A program made the translations under genes and the position numbers. A DNA stretch of 64,000 nucleotides from Aquabacterium sp. A3. GTDB lineage: Bacteria > Pseudomonadota > Gammaproteobacteria > Burkholderiales > Burkholderiaceae_C. How positions within the stretch are numbered: position 1 is the first letter of the stretch; every line of letters begins with the position of its first letter. The DNA is taken from assembly GCF_038069945.1 (NCBI RefSeq), contig NZ_JBBPEV010000001.1, positions 1,426,001 through 1,490,000 on the forward strand. The letters run 5' to 3'. The notes under the pieces were generated by a model. It did not search any database and was not told the origin of the DNA. It saw only the letters and a list, made by a program, of their open reading frames with translations. Below, piece after piece: positions 45,810-55,117 of this stretch.

Positions 45810-48800
45810 GTGCAGGCTCCTGCAGATCGGTGTTGGCGCGGCGGCCCGGGAAGAAGCGGCGCACCACGACAAAGAAGATGGGAACGAAGAACACCGCCAG
45901 CACGGTGGCTGCGATCATGCCACCCATCACGCCGGTGCCGATGGCCCGTTGGCTGGCCGAGCCGGCGCCCGAGGCGATCACCAGGGGCAGCACACCCAGG
46001 ATGAAGGCCAGCGAGGTCATGATGATGGGCCTGAAGCGCAGCTGACAGGCCTTGAGGGTGGCCTCGTACAGGCTCATGCCCTTGTCTTGCAGGTCACGGG
46101 CGAACTCGATGATCAGGATGGCGTTCTTGGCCGACAAACCAATCACCGTGATCAGGCCCACCTTGAAGAACACATCGTTGGGCAGGCCGCGCAGGTTGGC
46201 CCCCAGCACCGCGCCCAGCAGGCCCAGGGGCACCACCAGCAGCACGGCAAACGGGATGGACCAGCTTTCGTACAGCGCGGCCAGACACAAGAACACCGCC
46301 AGCAGCGAGAAGGCCAGCAAGAAGGCGGCCTGGTCACCCGACAACCGTTCTTCACGCGACAGGCCCGTCCACTCCACGCCGATGCCCGCCGGCAGCTTGG
46401 CGGCCATGGCCTCCATCTCGGCCATGGCCTGACCGGTGCTGAAGCCCGCCGCCGCATCACCCGACAGGCGCATGCTGGGGTAGCCGTTGTAGCGCACGGC
46501 CTGCACCTGGCCGGTCACCCAACGGGTGCTGGCAAAGGCCGACAGGGGCACGGCCTGACCCGCGCTGTTGAGCGCCGTCAGTTGCAGCACCTGCTCGGGC
46601 TGCATGCGGTCTTTGGCATCGGCCTGCACCACCACACGCTGCATGCGCCCCTGGTTGGGGAAGTCGTTCACGTAGGTGGAGCCCAAGCCCGACGACAAGG
46701 CCGTGCTGATGGCATCCACGCCCACACCCAGGGCCAGTGCCCGGTCGCGGTCGATGTCGATCTGCAATTGCGGCGCGTCTTCCAAGCCATCCGGGCGCAG
46801 GCCCGTGACGACCTTGCTCTCACGCGCCATGCCCAGCAACTGGTTGCGGGCGTTCAGCAGGGCCTCGTGGCCCAGGCCGGCGCGGTCTTGCAGGCGCATC
46901 GAGAAGCCCGTGGCATTGCCCAGCTCGCGGATGGCCGGTGGCGCCAAGGGGAAGATGAAGGCATCGCGGATGCCCATGAGCCCACCAAAGGCTCGCCCGG
47001 CCAGGGCTTGGGCCGACTGCCCCTCGCCCGTGCGTTCAGCCCAATCCTTGAGGGTGACGAAGCCCAAGGCCGCGTTCTGGCCCGTGCCCGAGAAGCTGAA
47101 GCCCACCACACCCACGATGGAATCCACCTCGGGCTGGGCCAGGAAGAACTTCTCGACCTCGGAGACGACGGCCTCGGTGCGGTTGGACGTGGCGCCCGGC
47201 GGCAACTGGATGTTGACGATCAGGTTGCCCTGGTCTTCATTGGGCAGGAAGGAGGTGGGCATGCGCAGCGCCATCCAGCCCATGGCCGCCACGATGACCA
47301 GGTACACCACCATCATCTGGCCGCCACGCTTGAGCAAGCCGCCCGTCCAGCGGGTGTAGCCCGTGGTGGTGGCATTGAAGCGGCGGTTGAACCAGCCAAA
47401 GAAGCCCTTGCGCTCGTGGTGGTTCGGGTCGGCCGGCTTCAGGAAGGTGGCGCACAGCGCCGGTGTGAGCGACAGGGCCAGCAAGGCCGAGAACGCCATG
47501 GAGGTGGCCAGCGACAGGCTGAACTGGCGGTAGATGTTGCCCACCGAGCCCGCAAAGAAGGCCATGGGGATGAACACCGACACCAGCACCACGGTGATGC
47601 CGATGATGGCCCCACTGATCTGGCCCATGGCCTTGCGCGTGGCCTGCAGCGGCGACAAGCCTTCTTCGACCATGATGCGCTCGACGTTTTCCACCACCAC
47701 GATGGCGTCGTCCACCAGGATGCCGATGGCCAGCACCAGGCCGAACATGGTCAGCACGTTGATCGAGAAACCCGCCACCAGCATCACACCGAAGGTGCCC
47801 AGCAGCGCCACCGGCACCACCAGCGTCGGGATCAGGGTGTAGCGGATGTTCTGCAGGAACAGGTACATCACCAGGAAGACCAGCAACACGGCCTCGAACA
47901 GGGTCTGCACCACCTGGCCGATGGACAGCTTCACAAAGCCCGAGGTGTCGTACGGCACGTTGTAGTCCATGCCCTCGGGGAAGTAGCGCTTGAGCTCGTC
48001 CATGCGGGCGCGCACGGCCTCGGCCGATTCCAGCGCATTGCCCGTGGGCGACAGCTGCAGGCCCATGCCCACCGCGGGCACGCCATTCAGCCGCGCGTAG
48101 GTGCCATAGGTTTGGGCGCCCAGTTCGATGCGGGCCACATCCTTCAGGCGCACGGCCGAGCCATCACGCTGCGCGCGCAGCACGATGTTGCCAAAGGCCT
48201 CGACCGACTCCAGTTGGCCCTTGACCACCACGGTGGCCGACATGGTTTGCGCCGACAGGTTGGGGCGCTCGCCCACGCCACCGGCTGACACCAGCGCGTT
48301 CTGCGCGCGGATGGCGTTGTTGACGTCGGCAAAGCCCAGGTTGAAGGATTCGAGTTTGGCCGGATCGACCCAGATGCGCATGGCCCGCTCGGAGCCAAAC
48401 AACTGCACCTGGCCCACACCGGGCACGCGCTGCAGCTCGGGCACGATGTTGCGGGCCGCGTAGTCGCCCAGCGCCACCGGGTCGTACGCCGGGTTGCTGG
48501 ACGAGAGCATCACGAACATCAGGAAGTTGCTGCGTGATTTGTCCACGCGCACGCCCTGCTGCGTGACCGCCGAGGGCAGGCGCGGCGTGGCGCGCGACAG
48601 GCGGTTTTGCACGTCCACCTGGGCCAGCTCCACATCGGTGCCGGTCTCGAAGGTGACGGTGATCTGCGCCGTGCCGTTGGCCTGGCTGACCGACTCCATG
48701 TAAGCCAAACCGGGCGAGCCATTGAGCTCTTGCTCGATGACGCTGACCACGGTTTCATCGAGCACCTTGGCCGAGGCGCCGGGGTAGGTGGCGTTGATGA

Positions 48801-48930
48801 CGATGGCGGGCGGGGCCACCGTCGGGTATTGCGAAATGGGCAGCTGGGTGATGGCCACCCCGCCAAACACCATGATGAACAGGGCGATCACCCACGCGAA
48901 GATGGGGCGGTTGATGAAGAACTGGGCCAT
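45802..48930 (-). CDS. RND multidrug efflux pump (AcrB/MexB family, HAE1)
   Basis: A 1042-residue inner-membrane RND transporter: twelve helices, two large periplasmic loops. Characteristic segments are MAQFFINRPIFAWVIALFIM, the proton-relay pair in GILVDDAIVVVENVERIM, and GRSVGNIYRQFS-type helix 4 region, here AGSVGNIYRQFSLSL. GLSAKNAILIIEFARD completes the relay with Lys in helix 10. It exports a broad range of drugs and solvents by proton antiport. It is flanked by its adaptor and outer-membrane genes, in the order adaptor, pump, channel. Confidence 0.95.
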   Translation of the reverse strand: MAQFFINRPIFAWVIALFIMVFGGVAITQLPISQYPTVAPPAIVINATYPGASAKVLDETVVSVIEQELNGSPGLAYMESVSQANGTAQITVTFETGTDVELAQVDVQNRLSRATPRLPSAVTQQGVRVDKSRSNFLMFVMLSSSNPAYDPVALGDYAARNIVPELQRVPGVGQVQLFGSERAMRIWVDPAKLESFNLGFADVNNAIRAQNALVSAGGVGERPNLSAQTMSATVVVKGQLESVEAFGNIVLRAQRDGSAVRLKDVARIELGAQTYGTYARLNGVPAVGMGLQLSPTGNALESAEAVRARMDELKRYFPEGMDYNVPYDTSGFVKLSIGQVVQTLFEAVLLVFLVMYLFLQNIRYTLIPTLVVPVALLGTFGVMLVAGFSINVLTMFGLVLAIGILVDDAIVVVENVERIMVEEGLSPLQATRKAMGQISGAIIGITVVLVSVFIPMAFFAGSVGNIYRQFSLSLATSMAFSALLALSLTPALCATFLKPADPNHHERKGFFGWFNRRFNATTTGYTRWTGGLLKRGGQMMVVYLVIVAAMGWMALRMPTSFLPNEDQGNLIVNIQLPPGATSNRTEAVVSEVEKFFLAQPEVDSIVGVVGFSFSGTGQNAALGFVTLKDWAERTGEGQSAQALAGRAFGGLMGIRDAFIFPLAPPAIRELGNATGFSMRLQDRAGLGHEALLNARNQLLGMARESKVVTGLRPDGLEDAPQLQIDIDRDRALALGVGVDAISTALSSGLGSTYVNDFPNQGRMQRVVVQADAKDRMQPEQVLQLTALNSAGQAVPLSAFASTRWVTGQVQAVRYNGYPSMRLSGDAAAGFSTGQAMAEMEAMAAKLPAGIGVEWTGLSREERLSGDQAAFLLAFSLLAVFLCLAALYESWSIPFAVLLVVPLGLLGAVLGANLRGLPNDVFFKVGLITVIGLSAKNAILIIEFARDLQDKGMSLYEATLKACQLRFRPIIMTSLAFILGVLPLVIASGAGSASQRAIGTGVMGGMIAATVLAVFFVPIFFVVVRRFFPGRRANTDLQEPAHE

Positions 48931-48943
48931 GGGGTGCCCCTTC

Positions 48944-50233
48944 TCAGTTCTGTGTGGCCGATGTGGCCGATGTGGCCGCAGCAGCGGCCGCAGGCGCGGA
49001 GGCCCCCGACGGCGCCCACGGCACCGGCTTGACCTTGGTGCCCGGCACCATCAGCTTCTGGAAGCCGTCGACCATCACCTGCTCACCGGCCTTCAGGCCG
49101 TCCAGCACCACCCACTGCGGGCCTTGGGGCGTCAACATCGAGCCCCCCAGCTTGACCGGGCGCACATTGACGTTGCCCTCGGCGTCCACCACGCGCAGCG
49201 TGTCGCCACTGGTCTGGCGCGTCACGGCCTGTTGGGGCACCACGAAGCCGCCTTCGGCGCGAGCCTGCTCCAGCTCCACACGCACGTACAGGCCCGGCAA
49301 CAGCACGCCCTTGGGGTTGGGCACTTCAGCGCGCAAGGTGACTTGTCCCGAGGCCTCGTCCACCGTCAGATCGGTGAACAGCAGCTTGCCAGGCAGCGGG
49401 TAGAGCGAGCCATCTTCCAGGCGAATGCGCACCGCCGCCCCTGAGGTGCCCGCCGCTTGCAACTGGCCTGCCGCCAGGGCCTGGCGCATGGCCATGACCT
49501 GCGTGGCCGACTGATTAAGGTTCACGTACAGGGCATCGACCTGCTGGATCACGGCCAGGCGCGTGGCCTCACCCTGCCCCACCAGGGCCCCTTCGGTGAC
49601 CAGGGCCCGCCCAATGCGCCCGCTGATGGGCGCGCGCACGGCGGCGTAGTCCAGCTGCAGCCGGGCCTGGGTGACCGCCGCCTTGGCGGCAGCCACGGCG
49701 GCTTGCGCCTGGCGCTGGGCCACCTGGGCGTTGAGGAACTCTTGCGGGCTGATGGCCTTGGCTTCTTTCAGGGGCTCGTAGCGCTGCAGCAGGGCGCTGG
49801 CCTGCGCCAGTTGCGCCTCGGCCTGGGCCTGGGCGGCTTGGGCGCTGTCGAGCGCGGCCTGGTAGCTGGCCGGGTCGATGGCGAACAGCGACTGCCCGGC
49901 CTTGACCGTGCTGCCTTCGGTGAACAGGCGTTTTTGCACCACGCCGGCCACCCGGGCGCGCACCTCGGCCGTGCGGATGGGCTCCAGCCGGCCGGGCAGC
50001 TCCACCACCAGGGGCACGCTTTGCGGCTGCACCGTCACCACGCCGGCGGGCACGGTGGGTGGCCCGCCAGCGCCGGCGGCTGCGCCGTCTTGAGAGGGGC
50101 TGCAACCGGTCAACCAGGCGGCGGCCAAGGCGCAAAGCGCCAAGACGCCCAGCGAATCACCCGCCCACGTCCACCACCGGGCGCTGCGTTTGAGGGGAAG
50201 AGGGTCGGTCCGGGAAACTTGCTGAGAGGCCAT
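48944..50233 (-). CDS. RND efflux periplasmic adaptor (AcrA/MexA family)
   Basis: A 429-residue membrane-fusion protein. The signal ends in the lipobox WLTGC. The lipoyl-type RLEPIRTAEVRARVAGVVQKRLFTEGSTVKAGQ, the helical hairpin (about residues 110-180) and the beta-barrel region VRIRLEDGSLYPLPGKLLF are in order. It links the pump to the outer-membrane channel. The ATG at 50233 follows AAGGTG at seven bases; upstream in-frame starts overlap the operator region. First gene of the efflux operon, divergent from the TetR gene. Confidence 0.93.
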   Translation of the reverse strand: MASQQVSRTDPLPLKRSARWWTWAGDSLGVLALCALAAAWLTGCSPSQDGAAAGAGGPPTVPAGVVTVQPQSVPLVVELPGRLEPIRTAEVRARVAGVVQKRLFTEGSTVKAGQSLFAIDPASYQAALDSAQAAQAQAEAQLAQASALLQRYEPLKEAKAISPQEFLNAQVAQRQAQAAVAAAKAAVTQARLQLDYAAVRAPISGRIGRALVTEGALVGQGEATRLAVIQQVDALYVNLNQSATQVMAMRQALAAGQLQAAGTSGAAVRIRLEDGSLYPLPGKLLFTDLTVDEASGQVTLRAEVPNPKGVLLPGLYVRVELEQARAEGGFVVPQQAVTRQTSGDTLRVVDAEGNVNVRPVKLGGSMLTPQGPQWVVLDGLKAGEQVMVDGFQKLMVPGTKVKPVPWAPSGASAPAAAAAATSATSATQN

Positions 50234-50271
50234 GGGCGCACCTTGGGTCATTGAATGTCTGAGCAAAATAT

Positions 50272-50293
50272 ACATACATACTTGCATGTATGT
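50272..50293. promoter_or_regulatory. AcrR/MexR-like operator palindrome
   Basis: ACATACAT (50272-50279) and ATGTATGT (50286-50293) form a perfect palindrome with a 6-base centre in the divergent region between the repressor and the efflux operon. The arms match the E. coli AcrR operator type (TACATACATT...AATGTATGTA). It is the likely binding site of the TetR protein encoded at 50341. Confidence 0.75.
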
Positions 50294-50340
50294 TATGAAA
50301 CGGGCGACAATCCCGACAGAACAGAAAGGTCACTGACGGC

Positions 50341-50952
50341 ATGCGACGCACGAAAGAAGAAGCTCTGCACACACGCGAGGCCTTGCTGGACGCGGCCGAG
50401 GCGCTGTTTGTCGAGCAAGGCGTGTCGCGCACCTCGCTGCAGCAGATCGCGGAACGCGCGGGCGTGACACGCGGGGCCGTGTACTGGCACTTCGAGGACA
50501 AGGCCACCTTGTTCAACGCCATGATGGAGCGCACCACCTTGCCCCTGGAAGACGCGGTGCGCGCCATGGACAACGCGCCCGAGCCCCCACTGGAGGTGTT
50601 GCGCCGCATGGCCGACACCGCCTTGCAGCGCATCGCGCACGACCCGCGCACGCGGCGGGTGTTCGACATCGCCACCCACAAGGTGGAGTACGTCAGCGAG
50701 CTGTCGGCGGTGCGCGACCGCCACCTGCGCATCCACGGCCTGTGCCAGGGCCACATCCACAGCTGCTTCGAGCGGGCTCAGGCCCTGGGCCACATCCGCC
50801 CCGACATCGACTGCGCCGTGGCCGCCATGACCCACCACGCCCAGATCGATGGGCTCATCCAGGTGTGGATGCTGGCCCCGGAGCGGTTTGATCTGGTGGA
50901 CATGGGCCTGCGCAGCGTGGACCTGTTTTTTGACGGTCTGCGGGCGCGCTGA
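50341..50952 (+). CDS. TetR-family efflux repressor (AcrR/TtgR-like)
   Basis: A 203-residue AcrR-type repressor. The N-terminal DNA-binding domain reads MRRTKEEALHTREALLDAAE and then TSLQQIAERAGVTRGAVYWHFEDKATLF. The ligand domain contains HKVEYVSEL, as in AcrR/TtgR proteins. Located 107 bases from the divergent efflux operon, with an AcrR-like palindrome between them, so it probably represses the pump and itself until drugs bind. Confidence 0.92.
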   Translation: MRRTKEEALHTREALLDAAEALFVEQGVSRTSLQQIAERAGVTRGAVYWHFEDKATLFNAMMERTTLPLEDAVRAMDNAPEPPLEVLRRMADTALQRIAHDPRTRRVFDIATHKVEYVSELSAVRDRHLRIHGLCQGHIHSCFERAQALGHIRPDIDCAVAAMTHHAQIDGLIQVWMLAPERFDLVDMGLRSVDLFFDGLRAR

Positions 50953-50960
50953 CGACGGCC

Positions 50961-51626
50961 TCAGGCGGGGGCCACAGCGCCGTCGGTGGCTTCGTCCAGG
51001 CCGTCATCGGCCTGCAGATGACGGTCATCCGCCCACGACAACATGGTGAAGCCCTGGGGCGAATACAGCAGGCGGTTGACGCTGGCGTTGCCGATGCGCC
51101 AACTGCGCGGCACGCTCAAGTCCAGTCCGTTGGCCGCCCGGTAAAAACAATCCAGCACACCCCCATGGGCCACCAACGCGATGGTTTGGCCCGGATGCCC
51201 GGCCGCCAGCCGAGTGGCGGCGGCCACACAGCGCTCGTAGAAGGCCAGCAAGGTTTCGCCCCCCGGCGGACCGAACTCAGGGTCGCGCTGGCGCCAACGT
51301 CGGCCCTCGATGGGCCAGCGCGCCAGGATTTCATCGTGGGTCAGGCCTTCCATCTCGCCAAAATGGCGCTCGCGCAAGGCCACCTCCGGGCGCACCTCGG
51401 TGCCCGTGGCGTCGCCAATGGCCAAAGCGGTGTCATGGGCGCGCTGCAGGTCGCTGCTGTAGATGGCCACCAGGGGCTCGTCGAGCAGGGCCTGCCCCAC
51501 GCGCTCGGCCTGCCAGCGGCCGTGATCGTTCAGGGGGATGTCAATGTGCCCCTGGATGCGGGACTCTCGGTTCCAGGCCGTCTCGCCATGGCGGATGACC
51601 AGCACTCGGGTGATGTCTTGCGGCAT
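50961..51626 (-). CDS. Histidine phosphatase family protein
   Basis: A 221-residue branch-1 histidine phosphatase. The catalytic motif is VLVIRHGETAWN (RHG), supported by IYSSDLQRAHDTA, ALRERHFGEMEG with the acid-base Glu, and the second His in IALVAHGGVLD. Such proteins are often labelled phosphoglycerate mutase or CobC-like; the substrate is not deducible. ATG at 51626 fits the conserved N-terminus. Confidence 0.87.
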   Translation of the reverse strand: MPQDITRVLVIRHGETAWNRESRIQGHIDIPLNDHGRWQAERVGQALLDEPLVAIYSSDLQRAHDTALAIGDATGTEVRPEVALRERHFGEMEGLTHDEILARWPIEGRRWRQRDPEFGPPGGETLLAFYERCVAAATRLAAGHPGQTIALVAHGGVLDCFYRAANGLDLSVPRSWRIGNASVNRLLYSPQGFTMLSWADDRHLQADDGLDEATDGAVAPA

Positions 51627-51696
51627 GCGTGCATCATGCCGCAGACATGCTGCAGCGCACAATCCCGCATTTGCGGACAGGGAGACCCGCTGAAGT

Positions 51697-52038
51697 TCAA
51701 ACGCCCCAGACGATGGGCTTGTTGTCGGCCAGGGCGCGCTCGATCATGCGCACCAGGGGCCAGGCACGCTGGCGCAAGGTGACAGGCTCATCGGCAAAGG
51801 CAGGGTCTGTGGCGGGCGATGGCCCCCCCTCATCGGCGGTGTCGGCCGAGGCCTCCGGTGCCGGTTCGGGCTCATCGGCGGGCAGCCCCTTGAGCACGGC
51901 CAGGGCCGCTGGCATGTCCTTGGGCTCCAGGATGCCGGGTTCGCTCGCGTTCTTGTCCAACAAGGACAACAAGGCCTCGGCGGAGGCCTGGAGCATGAGC
52001 AGGTCACCGGTGGCCTGGGATTTGAAGGTGATGGGCAT
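51697..52038 (-). CDS. DUF1840-family protein
   Basis: A 113-residue small protein. The N-terminus MPITFKSQATGDLLMLQASA, the segment GILEPKDMPAALAVL and the C-terminal VTLRQRAWPLVRMIERAL...PIVWGV match DUF1840, a family I know from betaproteobacteria. A low-complexity acidic linker lies between. Function unknown. It follows the coiled-coil protein gene by 19 bases. Confidence 0.8.
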   Translation of the reverse strand: MPITFKSQATGDLLMLQASAEALLSLLDKNASEPGILEPKDMPAALAVLKGLPADEPEPAPEASADTADEGGPSPATDPAFADEPVTLRQRAWPLVRMIERALADNKPIVWGV

Positions 52039-52057
52039 GGCGGCGCAGATCGCAGGA

Positions 52058-52696
52058 TCAGTGGGTGTGGGACTTCAGCTTAGCCCTGATTTCATCACCC
52101 AGGTTCTCCAATCGAACCCGACCTGCCTGGATGAAGGGCTCATTCGCCCCCAGCACCTCACCCAGGCCCTTGTTTTCGTAACGTTGCAGCAGGTCCTGGC
52201 CCAGGGTCACCAGCTCGCTGTTGTCCTTCAGGCACTGGCCCAGGCGGGTGTTCAGGTCGCGGTTGGCCGCCCCCAGGTTGAGGCGCGCCTGCCCCAGCGT
52301 GGCCTGGCAGACCTGGCCCTGCTCGGTGCTGCGCTGCAGGCTGGCCTCCAGCTCGGCCACGCGGGCCTGCAGGGCGTCCCGCTCGGCGGTGGTGTCGGCC
52401 AGGGCCTTGGACAGGCCTGCGGCCCGGCGTGACGCCGCAGCGGCCGCCGCTTTTTGGGATGAGAGGTCGGTGCGCGTGGCCTCCAGGGCCTGCTGCGCGG
52501 CCTGGCGTTGCGATTCAGCCTGCGCCTGGGCCTCTTGCAGGCTGGCCTGTTGCTGCTGCAACTGACGCATCTGCAGCCGCAGGCGGCGCGTTTGCTCGTC
52601 GCCCGAGCCCTGCGCCCAGGTGCTGGCGGCCATCAAGACCGCACACGACAGCATCAGCCCCTTGATGAAGGCCAGAGAACGGTCAGAAGCGCACAT
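52058..52696 (-). CDS. Periplasmic coiled-coil protein of unknown function
   Basis: A 212-residue secreted protein. A signal peptide (KGLMLSCAVLMAASTWAQG) is followed by a long heptad-like coiled coil rich in Gln, Ala and Glu (about residues 35-125, for example LRLQMRQLQQQQASLQEAQA). The C-terminal part holds a Cys pair (GQVCQ and GQCLKD) and LGQDLLQRYENKGLGEVLG. The first codons overlap the porin gene end by 14 bases; an ATG 14 codons later is a possible start. It is the last gene of the Exb/TonB cluster and could brace or tether the envelope complex; this role is inference. Confidence 0.75.
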   Translation of the reverse strand: MCASDRSLAFIKGLMLSCAVLMAASTWAQGSGDEQTRRLRLQMRQLQQQQASLQEAQAQAESQRQAAQQALEATRTDLSSQKAAAAAASRRAAGLSKALADTTAERDALQARVAELEASLQRSTEQGQVCQATLGQARLNLGAANRDLNTRLGQCLKDNSELVTLGQDLLQRYENKGLGEVLGANEPFIQAGRVRLENLGDEIRAKLKSHTH

Positions 52697-54416
52697 TGAA
52701 ATCCACCTGCAGGGTATTGACCTTGTACGAGGCCGTGGGGAAGCTGCTGTTGATCGTGGTGTCGATGTTCTGCGCTGACATGTAGCGCACACCCACCGTG
52801 GTGTTGCGGTACAGGCCGTACTGGAAGCCCACCGTGAAGCCGCGCAGGTTGGTGCCGCCCAGGCCCAGGTCGCTGTCGGTGAAGGCGTCCAGCACGGCGT
52901 CAGAGCCCACATGGCGGTAGGCAAACTGCGCCTGCCAGTCGCCCATGTCACGCACCTCGGTGGCGCCCACGGCCAGCTTCAGGTTGTAGCCGTCGCGGCG
53001 GCCGCCGGGGTTGAGGTCGTAGTTGGAGCGCTTGCGGAAATCGGATTCGCTGAAGGCCGTGTTGTAGGCGTACTCGGCCGACAGCAAGAGGTTGAACGGG
53101 CTGAAGTGGGTGAACTGCGCCGAGGCGGTCAGCACGAGGGGGCGGAAGTCGTAGGCCAGGCCCCAGGTAGGCCGGATGAGGTCAACGCCGTCGGCCACGG
53201 GCAGCAAAGGATTGGTCTCGAACACCGTGTTGCCGCGCTGGCGCAGCCCCACCGGGTATTCGTACTGGCCATAGCGTTGGCCCACGGCAATGCCCACCGT
53301 GTTGGTATCGGGGTCGGTGAACTGTTCAAAATCAGTTTCTGCCCGCCCTGCGATGTTGTTGTATCGGTAGTACGCCAAACCCAGCTTGACGCGCGTCCGA
53401 GAACTCACCTCAAGGCTCGTCCCCAACTGGGCACCCACCAAGGATCGACGGTTGCGCGAGGCCGAGTTTTCACGCAAGGGGAAGTAGCCCAGCGTCAGGA
53501 ACGGCGCAAACCCATCGTCCACCTGGGGTCGGCGGAAGGTGGCCGCAAAGCCTTCGAAATTGAGGTTTTCATTCCACGTCATCTCGGTGGCGAACCAGGG
53601 ATTGGGGATGCGCCCACCCTGGATGCTCACCCACTCGGCCGGGTCCACCCGCACAAAGGCGCGATCCACAAACAACTCATATTTGTTGAAGCTCTGCCCC
53701 AGCGTCTGGTTGGTCGATACCCGATCGGTGGCGCTGCCCGTGGCCAGCCGCACGCCCACGCCCACCTCGTCCGTGACCTTGGCGGTCAGGCCCAGGCGCA
53801 GGCGCACACGCTCACGATTTCTGGACTGCGTGGTGTCGGCGGTGGGCAGGGCATTGCCTGCGTCGTTGATCAGGTAATTGCCGAAATCCGGCGCACGGCT
53901 GATGCCATTGGCGTTCAATATCTCACTGCTCATGTAGGTCTCAGCCGCCGTGTTGTTCTTGCTTTGGCTGTCGTTCTGGTAACGCACCCGGATGTCGCCA
54001 TCGATCTTGATGCGGTTCATCCATGACGGCGCACCCGGCACACCCCAGCGCTCGGCGCGGGCCTGGGTGATGATTTCTTCCTTGACCTCGTCACGGATCT
54101 GGGCGCGCACGCTCTCGGGCACGTAGGGCACGCGCAGCACGCGCTTGGCAGGCGTGGCCTCGGTGGGGGCGGCAGCGGCATCCGCAGCGGCCTGAGCCTG
54201 AGCTTGGGCCTTCTCGCGCGCTGCCTGGATCAGTGCATCGGCCTTCTCGCGCGGCAGCACGCCGGTTTCCACCAGGGCCTCGATCAGGTTGAGCGTGGTC
54301 TGGCGCAGGGTTTCCAGCGATTCGCGCTCATCAGCATGCGCTGGTGCGGCGGCCATCAGGCCCACGCTCAGCGCCAGGGCCAGCGGGGTCAGCTTGAGTT
54401 GTTTGGTCTTGATCAT
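52683..54416 (-). CDS. Putative outer-membrane porin
   Basis: A 577-residue protein with a signal peptide ending APAHA (residue 28). Residues about 30-80 form a short helical, coiled-coil-like segment (LETLRQTTLNLIEALVETGVL), then a linker and a beta-barrel domain rich in alternating aromatic and polar strands, ending in the outer-membrane terminal signature VDFNVRF. It matches the putative-porin group (Porin_5-like) rather than TonB-dependent receptors: there is no plug domain or TonB box. It lies 4 bases after the TonB-like gene in the same direction. Confidence 0.82.
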   Translation of the reverse strand: MIKTKQLKLTPLALALSVGLMAAAPAHADERESLETLRQTTLNLIEALVETGVLPREKADALIQAAREKAQAQAQAAADAAAAPTEATPAKRVLRVPYVPESVRAQIRDEVKEEIITQARAERWGVPGAPSWMNRIKIDGDIRVRYQNDSQSKNNTAAETYMSSEILNANGISRAPDFGNYLINDAGNALPTADTTQSRNRERVRLRLGLTAKVTDEVGVGVRLATGSATDRVSTNQTLGQSFNKYELFVDRAFVRVDPAEWVSIQGGRIPNPWFATEMTWNENLNFEGFAATFRRPQVDDGFAPFLTLGYFPLRENSASRNRRSLVGAQLGTSLEVSSRTRVKLGLAYYRYNNIAGRAETDFEQFTDPDTNTVGIAVGQRYGQYEYPVGLRQRGNTVFETNPLLPVADGVDLIRPTWGLAYDFRPLVLTASAQFTHFSPFNLLLSAEYAYNTAFSESDFRKRSNYDLNPGGRRDGYNLKLAVGATEVRDMGDWQAQFAYRHVGSDAVLDAFTDSDLGLGGTNLRGFTVGFQYGLYRNTTVGVRYMSAQNIDTTINSSFPTASYKVNTLQVDFNVRF

Positions 54417-54420
54417 GGGG

Positions 54421-55116
54421 TCAACCCGTCATCCGGTTGGTCAGTTGCAGCCGCATGGGCCAGTTCAGGTTGGCAGGCGGCGCAGCGCGAAAGCCCTTGA
54501 AGCGCGACAAGGCCTTCTTCAAGGCCTCGTCGGCCTGTGCTTGGCCCGTGCTGCCCAGCAGTTGCCAGCGCGCCACGCTGCCATCAGGGTTCAGCCACAG
54601 GGCCACCGACACGCGGTAGTCACCAGCGCGGCGCACCTCGTCGTCGCGGCTCAGAAAGGCGCCCAGTTCGCGGCGGGCCACATTGCCGTAATTGACACCC
54701 GCCATGCGGTCGGCCAGGGTGCCGCCAGCGCCGCCGCCAATCTCGCCGCCGCGGTATTCGTTGCGCACGGTGCCCGCCGTGAAGGCGCTGGGGCCGTCGC
54801 CTGCGGCGCCTTCCATCTTCAGTTGCTGCGCCTCTGGGGGGGCCTCCACGGGCTTGGGCTGCTCTTGGGGCTGGGGCTTGTTTTCTTCCGGCTTGGGCTC
54901 GGGCTTCTTTTCTTCTTTGGGTGGGGGCGGCGGTGGTGGCGTGTCAGGCAGCACGGCAATCTTCACCGTCTGCCGCTTGGGGCCGCCGCTGCCCTTGCCC
55001 ATTTGCGAGGCGATCAACGCGCCCACACCCACCAGCACCAGCACGATGAGTGCAGGCGCCAGCCAGCGCCGCGCGCCCTGCTGTTCATCGGCCGAGGGGT
55101 ACTGCGTCGAGGCCAT
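54421..55116 (-). CDS. TonB-family energy transducer
   Basis: A 231-residue TonB-like protein. One N-terminal membrane helix (about residues 18-38), a Pro/Lys/Glu-rich periplasm-spanning stretch (about 59-95, PPPPPPK), a Gly-rich region, and a C-terminal TonB_C-type domain (about 145-231) with VSVALWLNPDGSVARWQLLGSTG. Together with the upstream ExbB- and ExbD-type genes it would transmit proton-motive force to the outer membrane. The start is one base after the exbD stop. Confidence 0.88.
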   Translation of the reverse strand: MASTQYPSADEQQGARRWLAPALIVLVLVGVGALIASQMGKGSGGPKRQTVKIAVLPDTPPPPPPPKEEKKPEPKPEENKPQPQEQPKPVEAPPEAQQLKMEGAAGDGPSAFTAGTVRNEYRGGEIGGGAGGTLADRMAGVNYGNVARRELGAFLSRDDEVRRAGDYRVSVALWLNPDGSVARWQLLGSTGQAQADEALKKALSRFKGFRAAPPANLNWPMRLQLTNRMTG

Positions 55117-55117
55117 G

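Noticed and set aside
45730..48288. A very long open frame (852 codons) antisense to the RND pump gene
   Set aside because: It is the mirror of a strongly conserved pump gene in GC-rich DNA, is His/Gln/Arg-rich with no family resemblance, and has no ribosome site.
54421..55116. Iron-uptake TonB system
   Set aside because: No TonB-dependent receptor with a plug domain or siderophore gene is nearby; the only barrel is a porin, so iron uptake is not the favoured role.
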